Part shown: positions 51,086 to 60,283 of the stretch, in pieces
Numbering within the stretch: position 1 is the stretch's first letter
How the letters are laid out: each line of letters begins with the position of its first letter
DNA from: an uncultured Eubacterium sp.
GTDB taxonomy: Bacteria; Bacillota; Clostridia; Oscillospirales; Acutalibacteraceae
Assembly: GCA_905234495.1 (NCBI GenBank)
Contig: CAJOHE010000006.1
Span: forward strand, 1 to 64,000
Length of the DNA stretch: 64,000 nucleotides
Direction: 5' to 3'
Translations under genes and position numbers: made by a program
The notes under the pieces: model-generated
The model's database searches: none
Told to the model about the DNA's origin: nothing
What the model saw: only the letters and a program-made list of their open reading frames with translations

Positions 51086-52123
51086 TTAGTTCCGGACTTT
51101 TTTCTTTTCAAATTTGTTTATAAAGAAATCGAGGATTATTCTGAAAAGTATTCCGCCGAGGATTGAAATTATCACCACGGCGAAGGGCGTGAAGCCCTTT
51201 GATATGATAACCCAGTCGGCTTTCTTGAAGCGGGAAAACATATAGTCGGACACGAGAAGTATCTCGAGCGAGGCCTTGCCCGTCCACGCGAGCGCCCACG
51301 TCAGGGGCTTTATGTATTTCTGCAGCACGTCCATCGCCTTGCAGGTGAAAAGCGAGAGCGACGGGGCTATGAGAATATACGGATACCACCACAGGCCGTA
51401 GGGCGTGAGAAGCGAGTGATATCTGAAGTAGACGATGCCGAGCGCGGTCGTTCCGACGACGAGGGCGAGGGCTGAGAGCGCCCACCTTTTGCCGTCGTTT
51501 TCAAGCTCCTTGCAGTTTGCCGAAAGGTACATTCCCATAATGAAAATCGGCAGGCGCGAAAACGCCATAAGCTTCTTGTTTTCAAAGAATACAAACGAAA
51601 TCACGAGCGTGATAAGCATAAGGATAACGAGGGTTTTCGTCCTGTTTTTGCTCTCTTTCAGAAGCGAGTAGAGCACGGGCGAAATGAGATAGAAAAACAT
51701 TATGGCATAGATGTACCAGTTACCCTGATTTTTCATATCGAGCCAGTAGCCCGTGAAGGTTGCAAAGCCGAGAGCCTCGGAAAAAGTGTAGTGAATTTCA
51801 AAGAACAGGGCACCGAGGACGATACATATAATAAGATAGAGCCACCATGTCGGCGCGATTCTCTTTATTCTGTGCTTGATGAAATCGGCGGGGTTGTTTT
51901 TCATCAGCGAGTTATAAAGCCCCATTCCGCTGACGAGCATAAAAATGTCAACGCCGCCGTAGCCTATGCCCTTTACAAACGAAACGGCGGTATTTATTTT
52001 GCTGAGCGGAAGCAGGTCGGTCGGTATCTGCGAATGGAAAAAGACCACCCAGAGTATCGCAAGCCCCATAAGCTCAGACCTGTATTTTGAAAGGTAGTAA
52101 TAAGCCGGCTTATCGTGTTTCAA
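51086..52123 (-). CDS. Acyltransferase family 3 (OafA/YrhL-like) membrane protein
   Basis: YRSELMGLAILWVVFFHSQIP...GGVDIFMLVSGMGLYNSLMKN...HRIKRIAPTWWLYL; about 10 TM. Confidence 0.88.
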   Translation of the reverse strand: MKHDKPAYYYLSKYRSELMGLAILWVVFFHSQIPTDLLPLSKINTAVSFVKGIGYGGVDIFMLVSGMGLYNSLMKNNPADFIKHRIKRIAPTWWLYLIICIVLGALFFEIHYTFSEALGFATFTGYWLDMKNQGNWYIYAIMFFYLISPVLYSLLKESKNRTKTLVILMLITLVISFVFFENKKLMAFSRLPIFIMGMYLSANCKELENDGKRWALSALALVVGTTALGIVYFRYHSLLTPYGLWWYPYILIAPSLSLFTCKAMDVLQKYIKPLTWALAWTGKASLEILLVSDYMFSRFKKADWVIISKGFTPFAVVIISILGGILFRIILDFFINKFEKKKVRN

Positions 52124-52199
52124 GTGAATATCCCCTTAAATCAATATCTGTAAAAATTATAATATTCAACCCCTCAAAAGTCAACCGCCCACAAAACAC

Positions 52200-52228
52200 T
52201 TGACAATAAATATATTCGGTTATATAAT
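52200..52228 (+). promoter_or_regulatory. Promoter of the T-box-asnS-asnA operon
   Basis: TTGACA-N17-TATAAT. Confidence 0.85.
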
Positions 52229-52229
52229 A

Positions 52230-52497
52230 GTTGCAACAAAAGCGAAGACGGAGAAAAGTACTGCGAAAATGTACCTCAGCGAGTGCGGGACGGTGGAAGC
52301 CGCATGGCAACAGTCGCACGAAGAACACTTCCGAGCTGCAATCCGAAAGGCGAAGCCGAGTAAGTGCGCCGCATGCCAAGCGTTACTGTGGCAGGCTTTT
52401 AACGAAGCCGTAAGTGGCTCATTTGAGCAATATAGGTGGCACCACGGGTTACACAGTCACTCGTCCTATAGCAAGGGACGAATGACTGTTTTTTTCG
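52230..52497 (+). ncRNA. T-box leader, Asn specifier (AAC)
   Basis: gaagAACacttccgag specifier region at 52324-52326; T-box motif taggtggcaccacggg at 52433-52448; terminator ACAGTCACTCGTCC...GGGACGAATGACTGTTTTTTT; upstream of asnS. Confidence 0.9.
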
Positions 52498-52525
52498 TCC
52501 TAATTTTCAAAAAGGAGTGTATAAA

Positions 52526-53902
52526 ATGAAACACACTGACATCAAGGAAATCATTGAAAAGTCCGATTATCTCGGCAAAACGGTGACCGTTTGCGGCTGG
52601 GTAAGGACTGCGCGCGACAGCAAGAACGTTGCGTTTCTTGAGCTCAACGACGGCAGCTGCCTCAACCATCTTCAGATAGTTATCGACAAGGCAAGGCTCA
52701 CCGACGTTGACGTTGAGGCTACAAAGCTCGGCGCTTCGCTCAAGGTAAGCGGCAAGGTTGTTCACAACGACCGCAACGACACAAACGAGATTGACGCGGA
52801 AGAAATCACCGTTTTAGGCATCTGCCCCGGCGACTATCCCCTTCAGAAGAAATTCCAGAAGCTTGAAACGCTGCGCGAAATGCCACACATCAGAGTGAGA
52901 ACGAACACCTTCAACGCCGTGTTCCGCGTTCGCTCGGTTATGGCTGCGGCAATTCACAGGTTCTTCCAGGAGAGAGGATACGTTTATATCAACACGCCGC
53001 TCATCACGGGTTCCGACTGCGAGGGCGCGGGCGAGATGTTCCAGGTTACCACAATCGGCTACAGCAAGGACTACGACAGCGAAGAGGAATACTATGCAAA
53101 CGACTTCTTCGGTCAGAAGACGGGGCTTTCGGTTTCAGGCCAGCTCGAGGGCGAAATCGCCGCTATGGGACTCGGCAAAATCTACACCTTCGGTCCGTCG
53201 TTCAGAGCCGAGAATTCCAACACTCAGCGCCACGTTGCCGAGTTCTGGCACGTTGAGCCCGAGATTGCTTTCTGCGAGCTTCCCGACCTCATCGAAATCG
53301 CTGAGGATATGATTAAATACATCGTGCGCGACTATATGGAAAAGTGCCCCGAAGAGCTCAAATTCTTCGAGCAGCGCTTTGAAAAGGGGCTCACCGAAAA
53401 GCTTCTCTCGGTTGTAAACAACGACTTCGCGGTTGTTGACTACACCGACGCTATCGAGGAGCTCAAAAAGGCTGACGTCAAGTTTGAATTCCCCGTTGAG
53501 TGGGGCTGCGACTTACAGTCGGAGCACGAGAGATACATCACCGAACAGGTTTACAAAAAGCCCGTATTCCTCATCAACTACCCGAAAGGCATCAAGTCCT
53601 TCTATATGAAGCAGAACGACGACGGCAAGACCGTTGCCGCTACCGACCTTCTTGTTCCCGGCGTGGGCGAAATCATCGGCGGAAGCGAGAGAGAGGCGGA
53701 CTACGACAAGCTCGTTGGGGCTATGAAGGACAGGGGTATGAAGCTCGACGATTACAGCGCATACCTTGACCTCAGAAAATACGGTTCCGTTCCCCATGCG
53801 GGATTCGGCCTCGGCTTCGAGAGAATTATCATGTACTGCACGGGTATGGCAAACATCCGTGACGTCATCCTCTATCCGAGAACCGTCGGCAGTATCAGAT
53901 AA
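52526..53902 (+). CDS. asnS: Asparaginyl-tRNA synthetase
   Basis: VCGWVRTARDSKNVAFLELNDGSC; GFGLGFERIIMYCTGMANIRDVILYPRTVGSI. Confidence 0.97.
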   Translation: MKHTDIKEIIEKSDYLGKTVTVCGWVRTARDSKNVAFLELNDGSCLNHLQIVIDKARLTDVDVEATKLGASLKVSGKVVHNDRNDTNEIDAEEITVLGICPGDYPLQKKFQKLETLREMPHIRVRTNTFNAVFRVRSVMAAAIHRFFQERGYVYINTPLITGSDCEGAGEMFQVTTIGYSKDYDSEEEYYANDFFGQKTGLSVSGQLEGEIAAMGLGKIYTFGPSFRAENSNTQRHVAEFWHVEPEIAFCELPDLIEIAEDMIKYIVRDYMEKCPEELKFFEQRFEKGLTEKLLSVVNNDFAVVDYTDAIEELKKADVKFEFPVEWGCDLQSEHERYITEQVYKKPVFLINYPKGIKSFYMKQNDDGKTVAATDLLVPGVGEIIGGSEREADYDKLVGAMKDRGMKLDDYSAYLDLRKYGSVPHAGFGLGFERIIMYCTGMANIRDVILYPRTVGSIR

Positions 53903-53914
53903 GGGGGTTTTTGT

Positions 53915-54913
53915 ATGATTTATCCTGAAGGCTACAGCACGTCATTATCCCAGCGCGACACTCAGAAGGCTATCAAGGTTGTAAAGGACACGTTTCAGGT
54001 TGCGCTTTCAAAGGCGCTCAACCTTGACCGTGTGACCGCGCCCCTTATGGTTACGAAGGCAAGCGGCATTAACGACGACCTCAACGGCGTTGAACGCAAG
54101 GTACATTTCACGATGATGAACGTTGACGGCGAGGCTGAAATCGTGCAGAGCCTCGCAAAGTGGAAGAGGCTTGCGCTCTACCGCTACGGCTACGGCGCCG
54201 ACGAGGGCATCTACACCGATATGAACGCGGTAAGACGCGACGACGAAACCGACAACCTTCACTCTATGTTCGTTGACCAGTGGGACTGGTGCCGCGTGAT
54301 TACGAAGGAAGAGAGAAACGTTGAATTTCTCAAGAGCATCGTTGAAAAAATCGTTGCTGCGATTTACGAGACAAACGAGGCTGTAAAGGCAAAATACCCC
54401 GTGCTGAGCTACGAGATGTGCAAGGACGTTTTCTTCATCACGACGCAGGAACTCGAGGATATGTATCCCGACCTCACGCCGAAAGAAAGGGAAAACGAAA
54501 TCACAAAAGAGCACAAGACGGTCTTTCTTATGCAGATAGGCGGCAAGCTCAGAAGCGGCGAAAAGCACGACGGCAGAGCCCCCGACTACGACGACTGGGC
54601 GCTGAACGGCGACATCTTCGTGTGGAACGATTTGCTCGGCTGCGCGTATGAGCTCAGCTCAATGGGCATCCGCGTTGACGCCGAGAGTCTTCACCGTCAG
54701 CTTGCAGAGGAAGGCGTACTTGAAAGAGAGCAGTTTGACTTTCACAAAAAAATACTCGACGGCACCCTTCCCCTCACAATAGGCGGCGGAATCGGCCAGT
54801 CGAGACTGTGTATGCTGCTTTTGCAGAAGGCGCACATCGGCGAGGTGCAGTGTTCCGTATGGTCGGACGAAATGCGCGAGGAATGCAAAAAGCACAACAT
54901 TATACTGTTATAA
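53915..54913 (+). CDS. asnA: Aspartate-ammonia ligase
   Basis: KAIKVVKDTFQVALSKALNLDRVTAPLMVTKASGINDDLNG; SMFVDQWDWCRVI. Confidence 0.97.
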   Translation: MIYPEGYSTSLSQRDTQKAIKVVKDTFQVALSKALNLDRVTAPLMVTKASGINDDLNGVERKVHFTMMNVDGEAEIVQSLAKWKRLALYRYGYGADEGIYTDMNAVRRDDETDNLHSMFVDQWDWCRVITKEERNVEFLKSIVEKIVAAIYETNEAVKAKYPVLSYEMCKDVFFITTQELEDMYPDLTPKERENEITKEHKTVFLMQIGGKLRSGEKHDGRAPDYDDWALNGDIFVWNDLLGCAYELSSMGIRVDAESLHRQLAEEGVLEREQFDFHKKILDGTLPLTIGGGIGQSRLCMLLLQKAHIGEVQCSVWSDEMREECKKHNIILL

Positions 54914-54951
54914 AAATTAAGAGTTGTCTCTGACGAGGCAACTCTTTTTTG

Positions 54952-55791
54952 TTAGTCAATAGGTTTTAAGTTTTTCAGGCTGACGTCCATTATCGGGGCG
55001 GAATGAGTGAGCGCGCCGCAGGAAACGTAGTCAACGCCGATTTCGGCAATCTCTTTGAGCCTTGCCTTTGTGACGTTACCCGAGCACTCGGTTTCCGCCC
55101 TGCCGTCAATCAGCTCAACGGCTTTTCTCATCGTTTCGTTGTCCATATTGTCGAGCATAATGATGTCCGCGCCCGCTTCAACGGCTTCCTTAACCTGTTC
55201 AAGCGTTTCGGTTTCAATCTCAATTTTTCTGACAAACGGGGCGTAATCCTTCGCAAGCTCAATCGCCTTTGTAATTGAACCCGCCGCGCCGATGTGGTTG
55301 TCCTTGAGAAGAACGCCGTCGGAAAGATTGTATCTGTGGTTGGTAGCGCCGCCCACGGTTACTGCATATTTTTCAAACGGTCTCATATTCGGGGTGGTCT
55401 TTCTCGTGTCGAGAAGCTTTGTTTTATAGCCCTTGAGCTCGTCGCTGAACTCCTTGGTAATCGTTGCGATACCGCTCATTCTCTGCAGATAGTTGAGCGC
55501 GGTTCTCTCGCCCGAAAGTATGCACTTGATGTCGCCGTAAATCACGCCGAGAAGGTCGCCCTTCTTAACGCTGTCGCCGTCCTTGAAATTTGCCTCAAAG
55601 CGGCTCGTTTCGTCGAGAAGCTCGAAGGTGCGCCTGAATATGTCAAGACCGCAGACAATGCCGTCCTGCTTGCAGATGAGCTGAGCCGAACCCTGCCTGT
55701 CCTCGGGCATAACGGCGTTTGCCGAAACGTCTTCCGACGTTATGTCTTCCCGAAGAGTATTCCATATATATCGGTCAACATTAACCTTCAT
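54952..55791 (-). CDS. nadC: Nicotinate-nucleotide pyrophosphorylase (carboxylating)
   Basis: REDITSEDVSANAV; LLDTRKTTPNMRPFEKYAVTVGGATNHRYNLSDGVLLKDNH; likely start at MKVNVDRYIW. Confidence 0.95.
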   Translation of the reverse strand: MKVNVDRYIWNTLREDITSEDVSANAVMPEDRQGSAQLICKQDGIVCGLDIFRRTFELLDETSRFEANFKDGDSVKKGDLLGVIYGDIKCILSGERTALNYLQRMSGIATITKEFSDELKGYKTKLLDTRKTTPNMRPFEKYAVTVGGATNHRYNLSDGVLLKDNHIGAAGSITKAIELAKDYAPFVRKIEIETETLEQVKEAVEAGADIIMLDNMDNETMRKAVELIDGRAETECSGNVTKARLKEIAEIGVDYVSCGALTHSAPIMDVSLKNLKPID

Positions 55792-57112
55792 CGTTACACC
55801 ATTTATCATAAAACTCAGGGTCCTTTCCTTTGATATCTTCCATAATAATGTGCTTGAATTTCTTTTTGATTTCCTCGCTTGAGGGGTATGAGGCAAGGTC
55901 GATTTCGGGAAGGTCAACAACCTTTTCCTCATTGTCCGCCGAAATCACACCCGCCGCCCTCTTTGCAAACACAAGGCTTTCGAGAAGCGAATTTGAGGCA
56001 AGTCTGTTTTTACCGTGAACGCCCGTGCAGGCGGTCTCGCCGACTGCGAAAAGGTGTTTCATCGAGGTCTGCCCGTTGATGTCGGTCTTGACGCCGCCCA
56101 TCATATAATGCTGCGCAGGGGTTACGGGAACTCTGTCCTTTGTGATATCGTATCCCTCCGCCATACATTCCTCAAATATGTTCGGAAATCTCTCGGCAGC
56201 CTCTTCGCTTGTCATTGTGGGAAGCGTGAGATAGACGTGGTCGGTACCGAACTTGTTCATTTCCTCAACGATTGCGTTTGTCACAACGTCCCTCGGCTGA
56301 AGCTCGTCGGTAAACCTCTCGCCGTTTTCGTTGAGAAGAATCGCGCCCTCGCCCCTGACGCTCTCGCTGATGAGAAAACGCCTGCCCTTCTTTTTGCTGT
56401 AAAGGGTTGTGGGGTGAATCTGAATATAGTTCATATCCTTGAGCTCGATGCCGTGGATGAGGGAAAGGGCAAACGCGTCGCCCGTGATATGGGGATAGTT
56501 TGTTGAGTTGAGGAACAGACCGCCGATGCCGCCTGTTGCAAGAACGATATCCTTTGCAAGGATTGCGCCCATTTCGCCGTATTCGTCCTCGCAGACGATG
56601 CCCTGACAGACGTTGTCCTTTTCAACGAGGTCAATCATCGTGGTCTGGGTTACGAGGGTGATGTTTTCCCTCTGCATAGCGATTGAAAGAAGAGCGTCGG
56701 TAATTTCCTTGCCCGTCTCGTCCTTGTGGTGAAGGATTCTGTTGCGGCGGTGCGCGCCTTCCCTCGTGTAGTCAAACTGACCGCCGCCGTCGGTATCAAA
56801 CTTAACGCCGAGGTCGACGAGGGCTGAGATAACCTCGGTCGACGACTCAATCATAACCTTGACGGACTCGGGGTCGTTTTCGTAATGCCCTGCCTTCATC
56901 GTGTCCTCAAAGTAGCAGTTGAAATCGTCAACGCTTTTGAGAACGCAGACGCCGCCCTGGGCAAGATAGGAATCGCAGTCCTTTAAATTTTCCTTTGTAA
57001 TCACCAGAACGTCCTTGTCGGGCGAAATGCAGAGAGCGGCAAAAAGTCCCGCCACACCGCTGCCGACTATGACGACGTCGGTTTTTATATAGTCTTTTAC
57101 ATTCATAGACAT
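55781..57112 (-). CDS. nadB: L-aspartate oxidase
   Basis: VVIVGSGVAGLFAALC; LAQGGVCVLKSVDDF; EGAHRRNRILHHKDETG; PAQHYMMGGVKTD. Confidence 0.95.
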   Translation of the reverse strand: MSMNVKDYIKTDVVIVGSGVAGLFAALCISPDKDVLVITKENLKDCDSYLAQGGVCVLKSVDDFNCYFEDTMKAGHYENDPESVKVMIESSTEVISALVDLGVKFDTDGGGQFDYTREGAHRRNRILHHKDETGKEITDALLSIAMQRENITLVTQTTMIDLVEKDNVCQGIVCEDEYGEMGAILAKDIVLATGGIGGLFLNSTNYPHITGDAFALSLIHGIELKDMNYIQIHPTTLYSKKKGRRFLISESVRGEGAILLNENGERFTDELQPRDVVTNAIVEEMNKFGTDHVYLTLPTMTSEEAAERFPNIFEECMAEGYDITKDRVPVTPAQHYMMGGVKTDINGQTSMKHLFAVGETACTGVHGKNRLASNSLLESLVFAKRAAGVISADNEEKVVDLPEIDLASYPSSEEIKKKFKHIIMEDIKGKDPEFYDKWCNDEG

Positions 57113-57228
57113 TAAGCAAATTCTCCTCGCAGGTAAATGCTTATATTTCTTTTAATATATAATTAATCCGGCTCATTGTCAAGTCGATAGACAATTTAAA
57201 GCGGATTTTTTCATTTTCAAAAAAAGTG

Positions 57229-57257
57229 TTGACAAATTTTTTTGTCGGGTTTATAAT
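57229..57257 (+). promoter_or_regulatory. Promoter of the Trp T-box leader
   Basis: TTGACA-N17-TATAAT. Confidence 0.85.
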
Positions 57258-57267
57258 GGCTTCAAAC

Positions 57268-57537
57268 CGAAGATGAAGAGTAAGTAAAGTTGCTTCACCT
57301 TTTTTCAGAGAGCCGCTGACGGTGGGAATGCGGCATAAGGCAGTAATTTGAATGGACTTCAGAGGGCGAGCGGAAAGGGCAACCGAGTATGCGAGTCGGA
57401 GAAAACACTCCGTTATCAAGAGTTAGCATATGTCAGTATGTACAGAGTGGGTGTGTGTAACAGCACATCAAGCCGGGTGGCAACGCAGGATTTTTACAGT
57501 CTTGTCCCAGCATTAGCGTGGGACGGGGCTTTTTTTA
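57268..57537 (+). ncRNA. T-box leader, Trp specifier (TGG)
   Basis: tttgaaTGGacttcagag specifier at 57353-57355; T-box-like gccgggtggcaacgcagg at 57472-57489; terminator GTCCCAgcattagcgTGGGACggggcTTTTTTT. Confidence 0.88.
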
Positions 57538-57591
57538 TTGCCTATGTCCCGAATGACATACGAAAAATAAAATCGAAAGGAGAAAAAAGTT

Positions 57592-58965
57592 ATGTCAGAA
57601 GAAAAGAAAATCCCGTACAAAATTTACCTTGAAGAGTCGGAGATGCCGCAGAAATGGTATAATGTCCGTGCCGATATGAAGAATAAGCCGGCACCGCTTC
57701 TCAATCCCGGAACACACGAGCCTATGACAGCCGCAGAGCTTGAAGGCGTTTTTTGTCAGGAACTCGTTGCACAGGAACTTGACAACGAAAACCCGTATAT
57801 CGATATCCCTCAGGAAATCAGGGACTTCTACAAGATGTACCGTCCGTCACCCCTCGTTCGCGCTTACTGCCTTGAGGAAAAGCTCGGCACCCCCGCGAAG
57901 ATTTACTACAAGTTTGAGGGTAACAACACAAGCGGAAGCCACAAGCTCAATTCCGCTATTGCTCAGGCTTACTACGCTAAGAAGCAGGGCTTAAAGGGCG
58001 TTACAACCGAGACAGGTGCAGGCCAGTGGGGCACGGCTCTTTCAATGGCTTGTTCATACTTTGACCTTGACTGTAAGGTATTTATGGTTAAAGTTTCATA
58101 CGAGCAGAAGCCTTTCAGACGCGAGGTTATGAGGGTTTACGGCGCAGACGTAACACCTTCACCGTCAGAGACAACGGACGTTGGTAAGGCAATCCTTGCA
58201 GCTCATCCCGGCACAACCGGAAGCCTCGGCTGCGCTATTTCAGAGGCTGTTGAGGTTGCAGTCAAGAACCCGGGTTACCGCTACGTTCTCGGCTCAGTTC
58301 TCAATCAGGTACTTCTTCATCAGTCAGTTATCGGTCTTGAGACCAAGGCTGCTCTTGACAAGTACAACATCAAGCCCGACGTTATCATCGGCTGCGCAGG
58401 CGGCGGTTCAAACCTCGGCGGTCTTATCGCACCTTTCATGGGCGAAAAGCTTCGCGGCGAGGCTGACTACAGAATCATCGCTGTTGAGCCCGCTTCATGC
58501 CCGAGCTTCACAAGAGGCGTATACGCATACGACTTCTGCGACACCGGTATGGTTTGCCCTCTTTCAAAGATGTATACTCTCGGCAGCGACTTCATTCCGT
58601 CAGCCAACCACGCAGGCGGTCTGAGATATCACGGTATGAGCCCCGTTCTTTCACAGCTTTACGATGACGGCCTTATGGAAGCTGTATCCGTTGAGCAGAC
58701 AAAGGTATTCGAGGCTGCAGAGCAGTTTGCAAGGGTTGAGGGTATCCTTCCCGCACCCGAAAGCTCACATGCTATCCGCGTTGCTATCGACGAGGCTCTC
58801 AAGTGCAAGGAGACAGGCGAAGAAAAGACAATCGTATTCGGTCTCACAGGCACGGGCTACTTCGATATGGTTGCTTACGAGAAGTTCCACGACGGTCAGA
58901 TGAACGACTACATCCCGACTGATGAGGAACTTGCAGAGTACAGAAAGCACCTTCCGCAGGTATAA
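57592..58965 (+). CDS. TrpB2-type (TrpB-like) pyridoxal-phosphate-dependent enzyme
   Basis: RPSPLVRAYCLEEKLGTPAKIYYKFEGNNTSGSHKLNSAIAQAYYAKKQGLKGVTTETGAGQWGTALSMAC; GCAGGGSNLGG. Confidence 0.93.
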   Translation: MSEEKKIPYKIYLEESEMPQKWYNVRADMKNKPAPLLNPGTHEPMTAAELEGVFCQELVAQELDNENPYIDIPQEIRDFYKMYRPSPLVRAYCLEEKLGTPAKIYYKFEGNNTSGSHKLNSAIAQAYYAKKQGLKGVTTETGAGQWGTALSMACSYFDLDCKVFMVKVSYEQKPFRREVMRVYGADVTPSPSETTDVGKAILAAHPGTTGSLGCAISEAVEVAVKNPGYRYVLGSVLNQVLLHQSVIGLETKAALDKYNIKPDVIIGCAGGGSNLGGLIAPFMGEKLRGEADYRIIAVEPASCPSFTRGVYAYDFCDTGMVCPLSKMYTLGSDFIPSANHAGGLRYHGMSPVLSQLYDDGLMEAVSVEQTKVFEAAEQFARVEGILPAPESSHAIRVAIDEALKCKETGEEKTIVFGLTGTGYFDMVAYEKFHDGQMNDYIPTDEELAEYRKHLPQV

Positions 58966-58975
58966 CGGCAATATA

Positions 58976-59006
58976 AAAAAGGCGTTCCGAACGGAACGCC
59001 TTTTTA
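58976..59006 (+). terminator. Terminator after trpB2
   Basis: AAAAAGGCGTTCCG-aa-CGGAACGCCTTTTT. Confidence 0.9.
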
Positions 59007-59082
59007 ATTCGGAATTCGGAATTATATTTCACAAAAAAATCTTGACAAATGATAATGATATGATATAATTAATATCGCTGAC

Positions 59083-59158
59083 GGGAGCATAGCTCAGCTG
59101 GGAGAGCATCTGCCTTACAAGCAGAGGGTCACAGGTTCGAGCCCTGTTGTTCCCACCA
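59083..59158 (+). tRNA. tRNA-Val (anticodon TAC)
   Basis: GGGAGCATAGCTCAGCTGGGAGAGCATCTGCCTTACAAGCAGAGGGTCACAGGTTCGAGCCCTGTTGTTCCCACCA; cloverleaf-compatible, CCA encoded; promoter TTGACA-N16-TATAAT at 59042-59069. Confidence 0.97.
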
Positions 59159-59199
59159 AAGAAACCTGAAATCCTTTTGGATTTTGGGTTTCTTTTTTT
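59139..59199 (+). repeat. 61-bp direct repeat copy 1 (tRNA-Val 3' end plus terminator)
   Basis: gagccctgttgttcccaccaaagaaacctgaaatccttttggattttgggtttcttttttt, identical to 59326-59386. Confidence 0.95.
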
Positions 59200-59325
59200 G
59201 ATTAAGGGTTCGAACCGACAAGACAACAGCGGATACTTGTACCGCTGTTGAGAGGAGAAACATATGTAGCAGTCATTAGCAAAAGCTACTGCATTTTGCT
59301 CCGACTGCGGAATGTGTTTTGACGA

Positions 59326-59386
59326 GAGCCCTGTTGTTCCCACCAAAGAAACCTGAAATCCTTTTGGATTTTGGGTTTCTTTTTTT
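59326..59386 (+). repeat. 61-bp direct repeat copy 2 (tRNA-Val 3' end plus terminator)
   Basis: Identical to 59139-59199; the 5' part of the tRNA is absent. Confidence 0.95.
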
Positions 59387-59397
59387 ATTTTCCTTTT

Positions 59398-60108
59398 TTA
59401 TTTTTCTTTCTTATGCGAGCCGATTTTGTTTTCCTCGCCTTTGATAAGTCTTTTTATGTTTTCCCTGTGCTTGATGAGAACGAATGCCGAAAAGACTGTT
59501 GCAATGGCAACCGCAACAATTCTGAACAGCATTTCGTCCCCGCCGAAGGTGTTTTTCGCCGTTATGTAATGCTTTAAAATACTGAATTCCTTATCAAACA
59601 GGAAGAAGGTACAGACCGGATAGACGAGCGCAAAGGCGATTGAGGAAACGGATATGTATTTCGTCACGAAAACGAGGGCAAAAAACAGTATCGCGCCTAT
59701 AATGAACAGACGCCAGTCGAGTATGCAAATCATCGCAGCGCAGACCGTTATTCCCTTGCCGCCCTTAAAGCCGAAAAAGCAGGGATAGATATGGCCTATA
59801 AAGCAGAAAAAGCCCGACGTGACTTTAAAGAAATATTCGTACTTTTCAAACACCGCGCTGTCCACCCTGCTGAAAATCAGCCATATGATAAGATACGCAA
59901 GCACGACCTTGAGAAAGTCAAGAACGAAGGCGAGCACGCCGTACGCCTTGCCGTAGGTGCGCACCATATTCGTTGCGCCCGCGTTGCCGCTTCCCGAGTT
60001 TCTGATGTCGTCTTTTTTCATAACGCGGCTCATAATTATTGAGCTGTTAAGGCTTCCTATGAGATATGAAATCACCGAGCCGATTAATAAGAGAATTGCC
60101 GTCTTCAT
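59398..60108 (-). CDS. plsY: Glycerol-3-phosphate acyltransferase PlsY
   Basis: SYLIGSLNSSIIMSRVMKKDDIRNSGSGNAGATNMVRTYGK; FKGGKGITVCAA. Confidence 0.95.
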   Translation of the reverse strand: MKTAILLLIGSVISYLIGSLNSSIIMSRVMKKDDIRNSGSGNAGATNMVRTYGKAYGVLAFVLDFLKVVLAYLIIWLIFSRVDSAVFEKYEYFFKVTSGFFCFIGHIYPCFFGFKGGKGITVCAAMICILDWRLFIIGAILFFALVFVTKYISVSSIAFALVYPVCTFFLFDKEFSILKHYITAKNTFGGDEMLFRIVAVAIATVFSAFVLIKHRENIKRLIKGEENKIGSHKKEK

Positions 60109-60283
60109 ATTATTACGCCCCTTCTGTTTCGGATACAAGTGAATTATAGCGCAATAATTTAAAATGTAAAGCGATTTTATATTTAATTTATAAAATCTTT
60201 ATTAAATAATTCCGATTTCCTTGTTTTGAACGGAAGAACGCACTATAATGGACTAAAATTTGATGAAAGGTATTGTAAATTAT

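Noticed and set aside
52200-52529. Plus-strand ORF of 109 aa in the asnS leader
   Set aside because: Lies wholly within the T-box leader RNA; no protein family character, basic-residue rich noise.
57348-57632. Plus-strand ORF of 94 aa upstream of trpB2
   Set aside because: Covers the Trp T-box leader and terminator; explained by structured RNA.
59029-59346. 105-aa minus-strand ORF (GGNNRARTCDPLLVRQMLSQLSYAP)
   Set aside because: It is the antisense translation of tRNA-Val; this peptide pattern is a well-known spurious product of tRNA antisense.
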